A stretch of 41,926 bases of DNA, taken from the NCBI RefSeq assembly GCF_001921825.1, contig NZ_MSJL01000020.1, positions 1 through 41,926 of the forward strand, in the 5' to 3' direction. The stretch's first letter is position 1. The number at the start of each line of letters is the position of its first letter. The stretch is from Streptococcus acidominimus (GTDB lineage: Bacteria > Bacillota > Bacilli > Lactobacillales > Streptococcaceae). Of the stretch, positions 1 through 9,300 are shown piece after piece. The notes below the pieces were generated by a model. That model was not told the origin of the DNA. It saw only the letters and a list, made by a program, of their open reading frames with translations, and did not search any database. Both the position numbers and the translations under genes were made by a program.

Positions 1-1
1 T

Positions 2-118
2 TTCCATTCCTTAAGGGAGGTCATGGATAGACTTCAGGACACGATTCACTCATTGACGAAAGAAAAGGTCAAATCGATTTGTCATAGAGAGTGGATTTCA
101 AGTGCTTTTAATTTTTAA
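2..118 (+). pseudogene. C-terminal fragment of an unidentified protein, possibly a transposase
   Basis: Reading from base 2, a frame stays open for 38 codons to TAA at 116-118. It has no start inside the window. The residues are charged and helical (it begins FHSLREVMDRLQD and ends with an ICHREWI-type segment). The general look resembles the C-terminus of an IS630-like transposase, but I cannot confirm this. It could be a complete gene entering from the left or a remnant. Positions 119-244 after it hold no recognisable gene or clear terminator. Confidence 0.3.
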
Positions 119-244
119 ACAGTATTAATTTGAAGAAAATAGCATTCTACCTCTGCCTTCGAGGAGCTTTGTTCGCTAACTTTATTTCCCAGCTTTCACA
201 ACTCACAAGTATGATCGCTCATCTTTTTTGATTTTCATTGGGTT

Positions 245-622
245 TTATTTATTGATTGCTAATGCTGCCAGTTGTTCCAAGATAGCTGTAAGGGGGGCGC
301 CAGCTTGGAGAAGTGCCGCCGCAGTGTAGCTACCTTCGACAACAGAGACGGATTGGATATGGATATCCTTGTCTGTGAAATCTGCCACCATTTCCATATT
401 CATGCGGGCGCTACCGAGGTCGAAAAAGGCGAGAATAGTATCGGCAGGGTTGCTGTTTACCGCTTCTTCTACTCGGGAAAATTCTGTGCCGATACTACCA
501 TCTTTCAGTCCGCCACAATAGGTGATAGGAACATCTTTTGCGACCTCTGAAATAAGATCAATGATCCCTTGGGCTAGGTGATGGGAGTGGGAGACGATTA
601 CGATACCGATTGTTTGTGTCAT
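245..622 (-). CDS. dhaM: Dihydroxyacetone kinase phosphoryl donor subunit DhaM (EIIA-Man type)
   Basis: The 125-aa cytosolic protein belongs to the PTS EIIA-mannose fold. It takes phosphate from HPr and passes it to the ADP held by DhaL, so that dihydroxyacetone is phosphorylated at the expense of PEP. The phospho-acceptor is His12 in the VSHSH motif, aligning with His9 of E. coli DhaM. Only the EIIA domain is present. The E. coli protein also carries HPr and EI-like domains, and single-domain DhaM is the usual Gram-positive form. Its ATG overlaps the dhaL stop (ATGA, 4 nt), which implies translational coupling as the third gene of dhaKLM. Confidence 0.93.
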   Translation of the reverse strand: MTQTIGIVIVSHSHHLAQGIIDLISEVAKDVPITYCGGLKDGSIGTEFSRVEEAVNSNPADTILAFFDLGSARMNMEMVADFTDKDIHIQSVSVVEGSYTAAALLQAGAPLTAILEQLAALAINK

Positions 623-1197
623 ACCAGTCCTGCCTCCATCAATGCTTCAAAGAGTAGACCAGAGGAATAAGAACCTGGGTCAATGTGACCGACAGAGCGC
701 TCCCCGAGGTAGGAAGCCCGACCTTTGGTCGCTTGTAGATCCTTGGTCTGGTCAACAGCTTGGCGAATTGCTTCAAGGGTGAGTTGTCCTGCTCTTAAAG
801 CTGCGATGACAGGTGTCCAGACATCGACCATGGTCTTTTCACCGACTGCTGCCTTGCCTCGCTTTTGAATCATATCAAGCCCTGCCTGAAGACTATCGAC
901 TAAGGAAGCTCCAGTCTGGGCACTCTTGGTTAGTCCCATAAATGCTGATCCGTACAGGGGACCAGAAGCCCCGCCGACCTTGCTGAGCAGCTGCATGGAA
1001 ACGATTTTGAAAATTTCGTCAGGGCTATTCCATTCCTTGCCCTCTAATTGCTCCATAACTGCGGTCATACCGCGTGCCATATTGCCTCCGTGATCGCCAT
1101 CTCCAATCGGCGTATCCAGCTCACTTAGCAAGTCTTTGTTATCTTGAATTTTTTGTGCAAATAACTGCATCCATTTGAGTACTGCTTGTGTCTCCAT
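619..1197 (-). CDS. dhaL: Dihydroxyacetone kinase ADP-binding subunit DhaL
   Basis: The 192-aa all-helical nucleotide subunit of PTS-dependent Dha kinase keeps ADP bound as a coenzyme and transfers phosphate from DhaM to Dha on DhaK. The Mg/ADP motif TPIGDGDHGGNMARG lies near residues 28-42, with the aspartates that chelate magnesium. GGASGPLYG around residues 100-108 is also typical of DhaL. The length matches the family (about 190-210 aa). It lies 10 nt downstream of dhaK and overlaps dhaM, so the three form one operon. Confidence 0.95.
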   Translation of the reverse strand: METQAVLKWMQLFAQKIQDNKDLLSELDTPIGDGDHGGNMARGMTAVMEQLEGKEWNSPDEIFKIVSMQLLSKVGGASGPLYGSAFMGLTKSAQTGASLVDSLQAGLDMIQKRGKAAVGEKTMVDVWTPVIAALRAGQLTLEAIRQAVDQTKDLQATKGRASYLGERSVGHIDPGSYSSGLLFEALMEAGLV

Positions 1198-1207
1198 GTA
1201 TTCTCCT

Positions 1208-2197
1208 TTACCAAGCTGGGGTTTCGACAGGGGCTACTAAGGCTTCCAGCCAGCTCGAGTCTGCTAGTTTGATGAAGGTAAGAGAAAGTCCTGCCATATC
1301 AATAGAGGTCATATAGTTGCCAATTTTATGGTAGGCAACCTTGATTTGCTTGTCAGCAAGGAGTTGGGCTACGTCATTTGCAAAGACATACTGTTCCATG
1401 AGCGGGGTAGCGCCAAGCCCGTTGATGAGTACGCCGTAACTCTCATTTGCTTGAGGCTCGAAGTCTTGGAGTAATTTGGAAACCAGTTCTTGGGCTAAGA
1501 TTTTAGAAGGCTGAAGTGTTTCTTTTTTGTATCCCGGCTCCCCATGGATTCCAACCCCGTATTCAAATTCATCTTCTTCAAGGACAAAGCCGGGTTTTCC
1601 AACTTCAGGGACGGTAGCGCCTGAAAGGGCAAGTCCGATCGTCTTGATTTGGGGCACGATTTTGTCGGCTAAAGCCTTGATTTCAGCAAGAGATTTGCCG
1701 GTTTCAGCAGCATGACCGAGAATTTTGTGGACGAGAATGGTTCCTGCTACACCACGACGCCCTTGGGTGTAGAGGCTGTTTTCCACGGCAATGTCATCAT
1801 CAACGACCACACTTGCGACTTCAATTCCCTCCATTTCCGCCAATTCTTGCGCCATTTCGAAATTCATGATGTCACCAGAGTAGTTTTTGATGACCATAAA
1901 TACGCCAGCTCCTTCATCAGCAGCCTTAATGGCTTCTAAAATTTGGTCTGGGGTTGGGGAAGTAAAGACAGCTCCGCAAACAGCAGCAGACAGCATTCCC
2001 TTACCAACAAATCCAGCGTGAGATGGCTCGTGACCAGAACCACCTCCTGAGATGAGTCCGACCTTGCCGCGCTTTTCAGCTTTTCTGACAATCACATCAT
2101 AGCCGTCCAGTCGGTCAACTAGGTTCCCATGCATAAAGACAAGACCTTGGAGCATTTCATTGACAACATGCTCGGGCTGGTTGATAATTTTTTTCAT
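1208..2197 (-). CDS. dhaK: Dihydroxyacetone kinase substrate-binding subunit DhaK
   Basis: The 329-aa DhaK subunit binds dihydroxyacetone covalently as a hemiaminal on His218 (motif VGIHGEPG). The residues corresponding to the E. coli catalytic pair are His56 (GGGSGHEP) and Asp109 (SGDI), and both are present. The length equals that of the family's free-standing DhaK. The start ATG follows CTAGGAGGAATACAC, a strong ribosome site. It is the first gene of dhaKLM, and its control region 2198-2453 is shared with the divergent dhaS. Confidence 0.96.
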   Translation of the reverse strand: MKKIINQPEHVVNEMLQGLVFMHGNLVDRLDGYDVIVRKAEKRGKVGLISGGGSGHEPSHAGFVGKGMLSAAVCGAVFTSPTPDQILEAIKAADEGAGVFMVIKNYSGDIMNFEMAQELAEMEGIEVASVVVDDDIAVENSLYTQGRRGVAGTILVHKILGHAAETGKSLAEIKALADKIVPQIKTIGLALSGATVPEVGKPGFVLEEDEFEYGVGIHGEPGYKKETLQPSKILAQELVSKLLQDFEPQANESYGVLINGLGATPLMEQYVFANDVAQLLADKQIKVAYHKIGNYMTSIDMAGLSLTFIKLADSSWLEALVAPVETPAW

Positions 2198-2298
2198 GTG
2201 TATTCCTCCTAGGAAGTAGTGGGCATGTGCTAGAGCTTGGTATTGAAAGTGTTGTATACAGCTCCCTATCCCATGCCAGCTTAAATGATTACGCTTTC

Positions 2299-2304
2299 AG
2301 TATA
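2299..2304 (-). promoter_or_regulatory. Candidate -10 box of the dhaKLM promoter
   Basis: On the minus strand this reads TATACT, with no good -35 at 17 nt. A weak -35 is expected for a promoter that needs an activator. It sits inside a 10-bp palindrome CAGTATACTG (2298-2307) and lies about 20-30 bp downstream of the DhaS-like operator at 2329-2350. Confidence 0.45.
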
Positions 2305-2328
2305 CTGGAATTTGGGGCAAAAAGAAAG

Positions 2329-2350
2329 GGACAGATGAAGAGGTCTGTCC
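2329..2350. promoter_or_regulatory. DhaS-type operator (inverted repeat)
   Basis: GGACAGAT-N6-GTCTGTCC is a 22-bp inverted repeat, and the symmetry extends outward to 2325-2354 (AAAGGGACAGA / TCTGTCCCTTT). From memory, the published Lactococcus lactis DhaS site is GGACACAT-N6-ATTTGTCC, with the same arms and the same spacing. It lies between divergent dhaK and dhaS, upstream of the dhaK -10 box, where an activator would bind. On the minus strand it is also followed by CTTTTT, so a terminator is a less likely alternative. Confidence 0.75.
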
Positions 2351-2453
2351 CTTTGGATTTCAGGCAAAGTGTGGTAAGGTAGAAGGAGTAGAGCCCCTTT
2401 ATACATTTTGACAATCATCATCATTAGGAAAACAAGGGAGAAGTGACGACTGA

Positions 2454-3008
2454 ATGGGAACATCTCTGATAACAAAAAAGCGGATCGCAAAGTCCTTCAA
2501 GCGGCAATTAGCCAGCAAAAGTTTTGATAAGGTATCGGTTGTAGATATTATGCAGGAAGCTAATATGCGCCGCCAGACCTTCTACAATTATTTTGTAGAT
2601 AAGTATGAATTGCTGGACTGGATTTTTGAGACGGAACTGCAGGAGCAGGTCACGGATAATCTAAATTATATTAGTGGGCTATCCTTGCTAGATGAGCTCC
2701 TATACTATATTGAAAGCAATCAGCATTTTTATGTTCAACTGTTTGAAATTAAGGGACAAAATGATTTTGTATCCTACCTAGCGGGCTACTGTCAGGTTTT
2801 AATGGATAAAATGCTGCACGAGTTGCAAGGGCAGGAGGGGGTAGAGTTAGACGGAGACTACCTGTCATTTCTAATTGCCTATCATGCAAGAGCACTGCTT
2901 GCCCTGATTGAGAAAGAAATTAGGCAAAGTCCTTGCCAGCTGTGCGTCCACTATCCATGGTTAGTAAGGGTATTGACAGGATCAGTGAGAGAAAGAAGAG
3001 GAGAATAA
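2454..3008 (+). CDS. dhaS: TetR-family transcriptional activator DhaS
   Basis: The 184-aa protein has an N-terminal TetR-type HTH (residues about 10-55, including SVVDIMQEANMRRQTFYNYF) and a helical C-terminal domain. In L. lactis, DhaS binds its operator and activates dhaKLM when the co-activator DhaQ carries dihydroxyacetone. This is unusual for a family of repressors. Here dhaS is directly followed by dhaQ (stop at 3006-3008, next ATG at 3009) and diverges from dhaKLM, which supports the same role. The ribosome site AAGGGAG is about 13 nt from the ATG, which is rather far. Confidence 0.88.
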   Translation: MGTSLITKKRIAKSFKRQLASKSFDKVSVVDIMQEANMRRQTFYNYFVDKYELLDWIFETELQEQVTDNLNYISGLSLLDELLYYIESNQHFYVQLFEIKGQNDFVSYLAGYCQVLMDKMLHELQGQEGVELDGDYLSFLIAYHARALLALIEKEIRQSPCQLCVHYPWLVRVLTGSVRERRGE

Positions 3009-3998
3009 ATGGTCGCCATTATCAATCAAGCTCATCAAGTGGTTTCCCAATATATGGACGGTTTTTTATTGACACATCCCGAACTCAAGCGCCTAGAACA
3101 GGCACCGATTATCACAGTAAAAGAACAAAGTGCTAACTGTGTCCCCTTGATTTCGGGAGGCGGGTCTGGTCATGAACCAATGCACGTTGGCTTTGTCGGC
3201 AAGGGTATGCTGACAGCGGCGGTCTATGGTGAGGTCTTTCTACCCCCTACTGCTGAGGAGGTCTTATGCGCTATTCGGTATGTGGATAAAGGCGAGGGTG
3301 TCTTTGTCATTGTGAAAAATTTTGAGGCAGACTTACTCTCCTTTCAAAGGGCAATCCACCAAGCAAGGGCTGAAGGTATCCGGGTCAAATACATTGTTTC
3401 TCATGATGATATTTCGGTAGATACGAAAAAGAATTTTCAAAAGCGCCACCGAGGTCTTGCAGGCACGATCCTACTCCATAAGATTTTGGGAGCAGCCGCC
3501 CAGTCGGGTCTCTCCTTGGACGACTTAGAGCAACTGGCGCTAAGCCTGTCAACCGAAATGGCAACCATTGGCTTTGCGACGAGTTCGGCGCACTTTCCCC
3601 AGCTAGCATCGCCCTTCTTTGAGTTAAACGAAGACCAAATTTCCTACGGCATAGGGATTCATGGGGAAGAAGGGTACAGAACGGTGTCCTTTGAATCGTC
3701 GGAGCAACTAGCCAATGAGATTGTCAACAAATTAAAACTACGTTTTCGCTGGCAGGAGGGCGAAGAATTTATTCTTTTAGTCAACAATCTAGGAACAATG
3801 TCAGAATTGGAACAAGGCGTCTTTCTCAATGATATTTGCCAACTATTGGATGTAGAAGGGCTACGACTTCCTTTTATCAAGACAGGACGTTTTGCGACCA
3901 GTTTAGACATGGCAGGACTATCTGTGACCCTCTGTCGCATCAAAGACCGCACCTGGCTAAACTATCTCCAAGCAAACACAACAGCGCCAGCGTGGTAA
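3009..3998 (+). CDS. dhaQ: Dihydroxyacetone-sensing co-activator DhaQ (DhaK paralogue)
   Basis: The 329-aa DhaK paralogue is encoded directly after dhaS and not with dhaL and dhaM. It keeps the hemiaminal histidine (His218 in IGIHGEEG) and the GGGSGHEP loop (His55), so it should still bind Dha covalently. In L. lactis the corresponding protein binds Dha and then DhaS, and is not a kinase subunit. Position next to dhaS, and divergence from the DhaK in this window, are the reasons for calling it DhaQ rather than a second DhaK. The ATG abuts the dhaS TAA, so it is probably translated by coupling. Confidence 0.85.
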   Translation: MVAIINQAHQVVSQYMDGFLLTHPELKRLEQAPIITVKEQSANCVPLISGGGSGHEPMHVGFVGKGMLTAAVYGEVFLPPTAEEVLCAIRYVDKGEGVFVIVKNFEADLLSFQRAIHQARAEGIRVKYIVSHDDISVDTKKNFQKRHRGLAGTILLHKILGAAAQSGLSLDDLEQLALSLSTEMATIGFATSSAHFPQLASPFFELNEDQISYGIGIHGEEGYRTVSFESSEQLANEIVNKLKLRFRWQEGEEFILLVNNLGTMSELEQGVFLNDICQLLDVEGLRLPFIKTGRFATSLDMAGLSVTLCRIKDRTWLNYLQANTTAPAW

Positions 3999-4993
3999 TA
4001 GAAGATACGAGAGCGTCAAGCAACTCCTAGACAAAATAGGAAATCGAAGCAGGTTGTCTTGCAACCAATGAGATTTATCTTTTTGTCAGAGAGTTGTAGC
4101 TCGAGTTCAATTACATTAAGATGTGAAGCCGTTAAAAAACCGACTGAAAATTAGGAAACATGACGCAGAAGCTAGAGAGAGTTTGCTTTGCAAACTTCTA
4201 TTACCAGCTCTAAAGGTATACTATATCTTTAGAGCTAGGAATGTTTATCCCTAAAGGGCGCCACACTTGACACGAGCTTCACTCGTTCTATCTCCCACCT
4301 TCCCCAGTCTATTCCCAGACTGTGGAAGCAACTCCTAGACAAAATAGGCGGCCGAACAGAAGCGGTTCGCTTCGTCGTGAGACCCCCACAAAGGCAACTA
4401 GATTGTAGTGATAGCTACAATCAGATGCCTACTGTGTCTTATCTAGGGTTACTCAATCTTTTGATTAGGCTTTGTCAGAGAGTTGTAGCTCGAATTCAAT
4501 TATAAGATACAAAGGGCGTAAAAAGCGAATGAAAAATAGGAAATACGACGAAGAAGTCTCTGCTTCTAGGAGTATTTATCTTTTTTCCGAGCTTTTAGCC
4601 CGAGTTCAATTCTAAGATACAAAGCCCGTTAAAAACTCAAAGCGAAAATAGGAAATCTGACGCAGAGTCATTAGACTCTAGGAAGATTTATACCTAAAGG
4701 TAGCCATACCTGTAATCAGCTAAAGCTGAAACAGTTATGTCTCTTTTTCGCACAGAGTTTAGGGCATGTTCAGTTAAACAAGATACGAGAGCGTTCGACA
4801 CGAGCTTCACTCGTTCTATCTCCAACCTTCCACAGTCTATCTCTAGACTGTGGAAGCAATTAAAGTTGAACAGTTGCGTCTCTTTTTTTCCGAGCTTTTA
4901 GCCCGTGTTCAATTATAAAAGACAAATGAAATGACTATATGATTCAGAAATAGCTGTTTCATGCCTATGGCGAGGGAAACTCTACTATATCTT
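3999..4993. repeat. Cluster of intergenic repeat elements, no gene seen
   Basis: This 1-kb gap has no credible ORF. It is a mosaic of short modules that recur elsewhere in the window. Module A is GATACGAGAGCGTT followed by CACGAGcTTCACTCGT and the hairpin CCACAGTCTA-loop-TAGACTGTGG (4268-4328 and 4781-4857). Module B, GAGAGAGTTTGCTT plus a TCTAAAGGTATACTATA palindrome, is at about 4170-4240. Module C, GTTGTAGCTCGAGTTCAATTA or GCTTTTAGCCCGAGTTCAATT, is at about 4092, 4481, 4586 and 4891. They resemble the BOX/RUP/SPRITE style of streptococcal intergenic repeat, but I do not recognise a named family. Confidence 0.75.
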
Positions 4994-5022
4994 TTGACAG
5001 CGTTTTCAAACTGTGTTATAAT
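4994..5022 (+). promoter_or_regulatory. Consensus promoter for the secreted-protein locus
   Basis: TTGACA at 4994-4999 and TATAAT at 5017-5022 are separated by exactly 17 bp, a perfect sigma-A promoter. Transcription would start near 5029, leaving a 5' leader of about 130 nt before the ATG at 5161. Confidence 0.85.
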
Positions 5023-5160
5023 ATTCTCATAGATAATCTTCCAAGTAATTAAAAAGTAATAATATAGTCTATTTTTCGATTAATTTGTTAGAAAGGAGTT
5101 CAAATTATAAATCAAATTACCATTTTTAGAAATATACTAAAGAAGTCAGAGGTGAAGGTT

Positions 5161-5805
5161 ATGAAATTTAAAAATATTGTTGTTTTATTATCATCAATTG
5201 TCTCTCTGATAGGATTTATTTCTCCACTTACTGAAGTGAAAGCAAATAGTGTTGATGTTAGTATGCAAGAAACGAATAGCAACCAATTTGAAGTTATTGA
5301 AGTATCTAAGGAAGAAGTTATTACCAACTATGCTGATTTAAACAATATCAGTTTTGAAGAAGCCTCCAATATCTTATTTCCAGCTGAATCAATGATGAGA
5401 AGTAGCAAGTTCAGAAGCGCTGCTAATAGCGATGATACTTCGTATGTCATGTTCCGAGCTGCTGCCCAATACACTACACGTACACAAAATTTACCTAATG
5501 GTGCAGGTTAAGTTTATTTCTACTGTCAAGTAAGTACCGGTGGTAGTTTCAGAGGGATACACAGGATTATTTATGCAGGATATAACTCAGGGAATCTAGT
5601 ATTCAATGGTCAATTTCAGTATCATTTGTCAGATCCCAATAGAATACATTATACTTTAAGTGGAGGTCTGTATTCGAATGTTGCCTATACTGTTACGGGG
5701 GGTGGTAGCATCGGAATTGGCGAATATGGAAGTGCAAATATTTCAATTTCAGGAACATCTAATTTTGTGAGAGGTCTGTATCACCACGGTGATGTAGGGT
5801 ATTAA
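5161..5805 (+). pseudogene. Secreted protein gene with one in-frame TAA stop
   Basis: The reading frame from ATG 5161 runs to TAA 5803-5805 and is interrupted only by TAA at 5509-5511, between NLPNGAG and VYFYCQVSTGG. The start is set by GAGGTGA five bases upstream; a GTG at 5152 would lie in that ribosome site. Residues about 1-28 are a signal peptide ending near EVKANS. An acidic pro-like region with ISFEEASN follows. After the stop, 97 codons remain open and encode a Gly/Tyr/Ser-rich, beta-type C-terminal domain ending RGLYHHGDVGY. The upstream part alone makes a 116-aa truncated product. The tail without further stops suggests a recent nonsense mutation, a sequencing error, or, less likely, read-through. 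The family is not recognised. Confidence 0.7.
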
Positions 5806-5806
5806 A

Positions 5807-5989
5807 ATGATGGGTAAAAACAGTATCACCATAGTACAAATAATTCTATATTTACTATCACCATTTATATCTTATTCTTTAGCTCTAAAGACAAATGCTA
5901 TTGACCTCATGTTTCTCGCTATGTTTATTATTATCAGCATCTCCCAATGGTTAGCAATAAAACAGTTGGATCAATTAAGTAAGAAATAG
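5807..5989 (+). CDS. Small two-helix membrane protein, unknown function
   Basis: The 60-aa protein has two hydrophobic segments (about residues 8-30 and 32-51) and a short charged tail ending KQLDQLSKK. It starts 1 nt after the secreted-protein stop and so shares its promoter. The alternative ATG at 5810 is one codon later. A small membrane protein behind a gene for an exported protein is a common toxin/immunity or bacteriocin/immunity arrangement, but nothing in the sequence proves that role. A terminator follows at 6097-6130. Confidence 0.6.
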   Translation: MMGKNSITIVQIILYLLSPFISYSLALKTNAIDLMFLAMFIIISISQWLAIKQLDQLSKK

Positions 5990-6096
5990 ATAAGCATTAG
6001 CTTACCATAACTGACGGGTATGATCATTTTGTTGGAGTTTTTGCTGCAAGTTAATATGCGAAGAAACTAGGCAAGCTATTCTATATTTATAATTTC

Positions 6097-6130
6097 AAAG
6101 GGCTATTCCGTGGTTGAATAGCCCTTTTTT
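6097..6130 (+). terminator. Rho-independent terminator of the secreted-protein locus
   Basis: The stem AAAGGGCTATTC (6097-6108) pairs with GAATAGCCCTTT, with a 7-nt loop and a T6 tract. The rest of 5990-6357 has no gene. A second weaker stem, AATGCATG/CATGCATT, lies at 6231-6261. Confidence 0.88.
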
Positions 6131-6318
6131 ATCGGTATTGAGCATTATAAAAATTACAGACGATCAGCTAGTGCGTCCTTGTCTGAAATATTATTTTTTA
6201 ACAAAGTAGAAAGTTTTTAAAATAGTTGAGAATGCATGTGTTACAAGGTGTTGCATGCATTTTCTTTATGATTTCAATCTACCCACCCCAAGGCAGGATC
6301 GAAAAATAGGGAGATTTG

Positions 6319-6327
6319 TGGTAAAAT
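6319..6327 (+). promoter_or_regulatory. Extended -10 promoter of polC
   Basis: TG-G-TAAAAT is 30 bp upstream of the polC ATG, with no clear -35. This is typical of an extended -10 promoter. Confidence 0.55.
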
Positions 6328-6357
6328 AAAGAGAATAGAAAGACAAGGGATACGAGA

Positions 6358-9300
6358 ATGACAGATACCTTTCAATTACTATTGAATCAAATTGGTCTGC
6401 CGCTTGAATTGAAAGAATCAAGCGCATTTTCAGGTGTCAAGATTGAGCAGGTCTTGGTGCATAAAAAGAGTAGGGTATGGGACTTTACCTTTCGGTTTGA
6501 ACGACCCTTGCCCTTGCCCTATTATCAATTATTTAAGGCCAAGCTCCTCAATGAATTTCAAAAGACGGGGAATCAGGCTCGTTTCCGCTTGGTAACGAGC
6601 CCAGAGACGATCGATCCAGCCTTGGTACAGGCCTACTATCCAGAAGCCTTTACAGAAGAATTGTGCCAGAGTGCAGGTTTTCGGTCAGTCTTTCAGTTCT
6701 TGCCAGTTGAGTTTCGTGACGGTGTTCTGTGGATAAAAGGCCCAGCTTCTGTCGATACACCGCATTTCAGAAAGAATCATTTGCCCAATCTGATCGAGCA
6801 GTTTGCCCGTTTTGGCTTTGCCAATCTAGCAGTCGACATTGAGGTTTGCGAGGCAATGACCAAGGCTCAAGTCGAGGAATTTCATGCTCAAAATGAAGAA
6901 CTCCTCCAAAAAGCCAATCAGGAAACCTTAGAGGCAATGGAGCAATTAGCCCAGATGGCACCGCCACCAGAAACTAGTCCACAGCCAAGTTTTCAAGAAT
7001 TTAAAAAGCAGGCACCACGCAAGGTCAGTCTTGAAAAGGCAGAGATCACACAGATGATTGAGATCGAGACGGAAGAAAACCGGATCGTCTTTGAGGGCTT
7101 GGTTTTTGATGTCGAACAGCGGACAACACGGACAGGGCGGGTCATTATCAATTTCAAAATGACCGACTATACCTCTTCTTTTTCGATGCAAAAATGGGCT
7201 AAAAATGAAGAAGAAGCGCAGAAATTCGACATGGTGAAAAAGGGCAATTGGCTTCGCGTTCGAGGCAATATCGAGACCAATAATTTCACACGCGACTTGA
7301 CCATGAATGTTCAGGAAATCCAAGAAGTCAAGCGCGATATCCGCAAGGATTTGATGCCGGATGACCAGAAGCGGGTTGAATTTCATGCCCACACCAACAT
7401 GTCGACCATGGATGCCCTATCACCGGTCGAGGACTTGGTTGCCCGAGCTGCGAAGTGGGGGCACAAGGCGATTGCCATTACCGATCATGGTAATGTGCAG
7501 TCCTTCCCGCATGGTTACCATGCTGCCCGCAAGGCAGGTATTAAAGCGCTCTTTGGTATGGAGGCAAATATCGTAGAAGACAGCGTGCCGATTGTTTACA
7601 ACGAAGTCGACCTTTCCTTATCTGATGCGACCTATGTGGTCTTTGACGTGGAGACGACGGGACTGTCTGCCGTTTACAACAACCTAATCCAGATTGCGGC
7701 ATCTAAGATGCACAAGGGAAATGTTATCGCTGAATTTGATGAATTTATCAATCCAGGTCATCCCTTGAGCCAGTTTACGACCGATTTGACAGGGATTACA
7801 GATGAGCATGTCAGAAATGCCAAGCCGCTCGAGCAGGTCTTACAGGAATTTCAAGCTTTCTGTGAGGGTACTGTCCTCGTTGCCCATAATGCGACCTTTG
7901 ACGTCGGCTTTATGGATGTCAATTATGAGCGAGCAGGTATGCCGACGATTACCCAGCCTGTTATCGACACCTTGGAGTTTGCCCGCAATCTTTATCCAGA
8001 ATACAAGCGGCATGGTTTGGGTCCCTTGACCAAGCGCTTCGGTGTAGCCCTTGAACATCACCACATGGCCAATTATGATGCGGAAGCAACAGGGCGCCTC
8101 CTCTTTATCTTCTTAAAAGATGCCCTTGAAAAGCATGGAATCAGTCAACTAAGCCAACTAAATACAGAGTTGATTGCGGAAGATTCTTATAAGAAAGCCC
8201 GTGTCAAACATGCCACCCTGTACGTCACTAATCAAGTGGGCTTGAAAAATATCTTCAGGTTGGTTTCCCTATCCAATACCAAGTATTTTGAAGGAGTGCC
8301 GCGGATTCCACGGACGGTCTTAAATGAGCACCGTGAGGGCTTGTTGCTGGGGACAGCATGTCAAGAGGGTGAGGTCTTTGATGAATTGCTCTCAAAAGGA
8401 ATTGATGAAGCCGTCAAGGTAGCCAGCTACTACGATTTTATCGAAGTTATGCCCCCAGCTCTTTATGCTCCTATGATTGCCAAGGAGCAGTTCAAGAATA
8501 TGGCAGAAATCGAAGCCATGATTCAGAACTTGATCGAGGTTGGGCGCAGGGCGAATTTACCGGTCCTTGCGACAGGAAATGTCCACTATATGGATCCAGA
8601 AGAAGAGATTTATCGCGAGATTATCGTGCGTTCCTTGGGACAAGGGGCTATGATTAACCGAACCATTGGACATGGGGAGAATGCCCAGCCAGCTCCTCTG
8701 CCAAAAGCCCATTTTCGCACGACCAATGAGATGCTGGATGAATTTGCTTTCCTAGGAGACCAGCTAGCGCGGGAAATTGTGATTACAAACCCGAATGCCC
8801 TGCTGGAGCGGTTTGAGGATGTCGAGGTAGTCAAAAAAGACCTCTATACTCCTTATCTGGAAAAAGCCGAAGAGCGAGTGGCAGAATTGACCTACAAAAA
8901 AGCCTTTGAAGTCTACGGGAATCCGCTGCCAGATATTATCGACCTGCGGATTGAAAAAGAATTGACCTCGATTTTGGGGAATGGCTTTGCCGTGATCTAC
9001 CTAGCCTCGCAGATGCTGGTAACACGCTCGAACGAGCGGGGGTATCTGGTAGGGTCTCGGGGTTCTGTCGGCTCTAGCTTTGTTGCGACCATGATTGGGA
9101 TTACCGAGGTCAATCCCATGCCACCCCACTATGTCTGTCCCAAGTGCCAGCATAGCGAGTTTATAACAGATGGTTCTTACGGGTCTGGCTTTGATATGCC
9201 AGACAAGGACTGTCCAGAATGTGGTCACAAATATGCCAAGGATGGGCAGGATATTCCCTTTGAGACCTTCTTGGGATTTGATGGGGACAAGGTACCCGAT

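Noticed and set aside
2281..2490. 69-codon minus-strand frame between dhaK and dhaS
   Set aside because: It covers the DhaS-like operator and promoter region and has no ribosome site or family look.
3009..3998. Second dihydroxyacetone kinase DhaK
   Set aside because: It has no DhaL/DhaM partner in its operon and is coupled to dhaS. This is the DhaQ arrangement, although kinase activity is not formally excluded.
5152..5160. GTG start for the secreted protein
   Set aside because: The GTG lies inside the GAGGTGA ribosome site. ATG 5161 is correctly spaced and gives a normal signal peptide.
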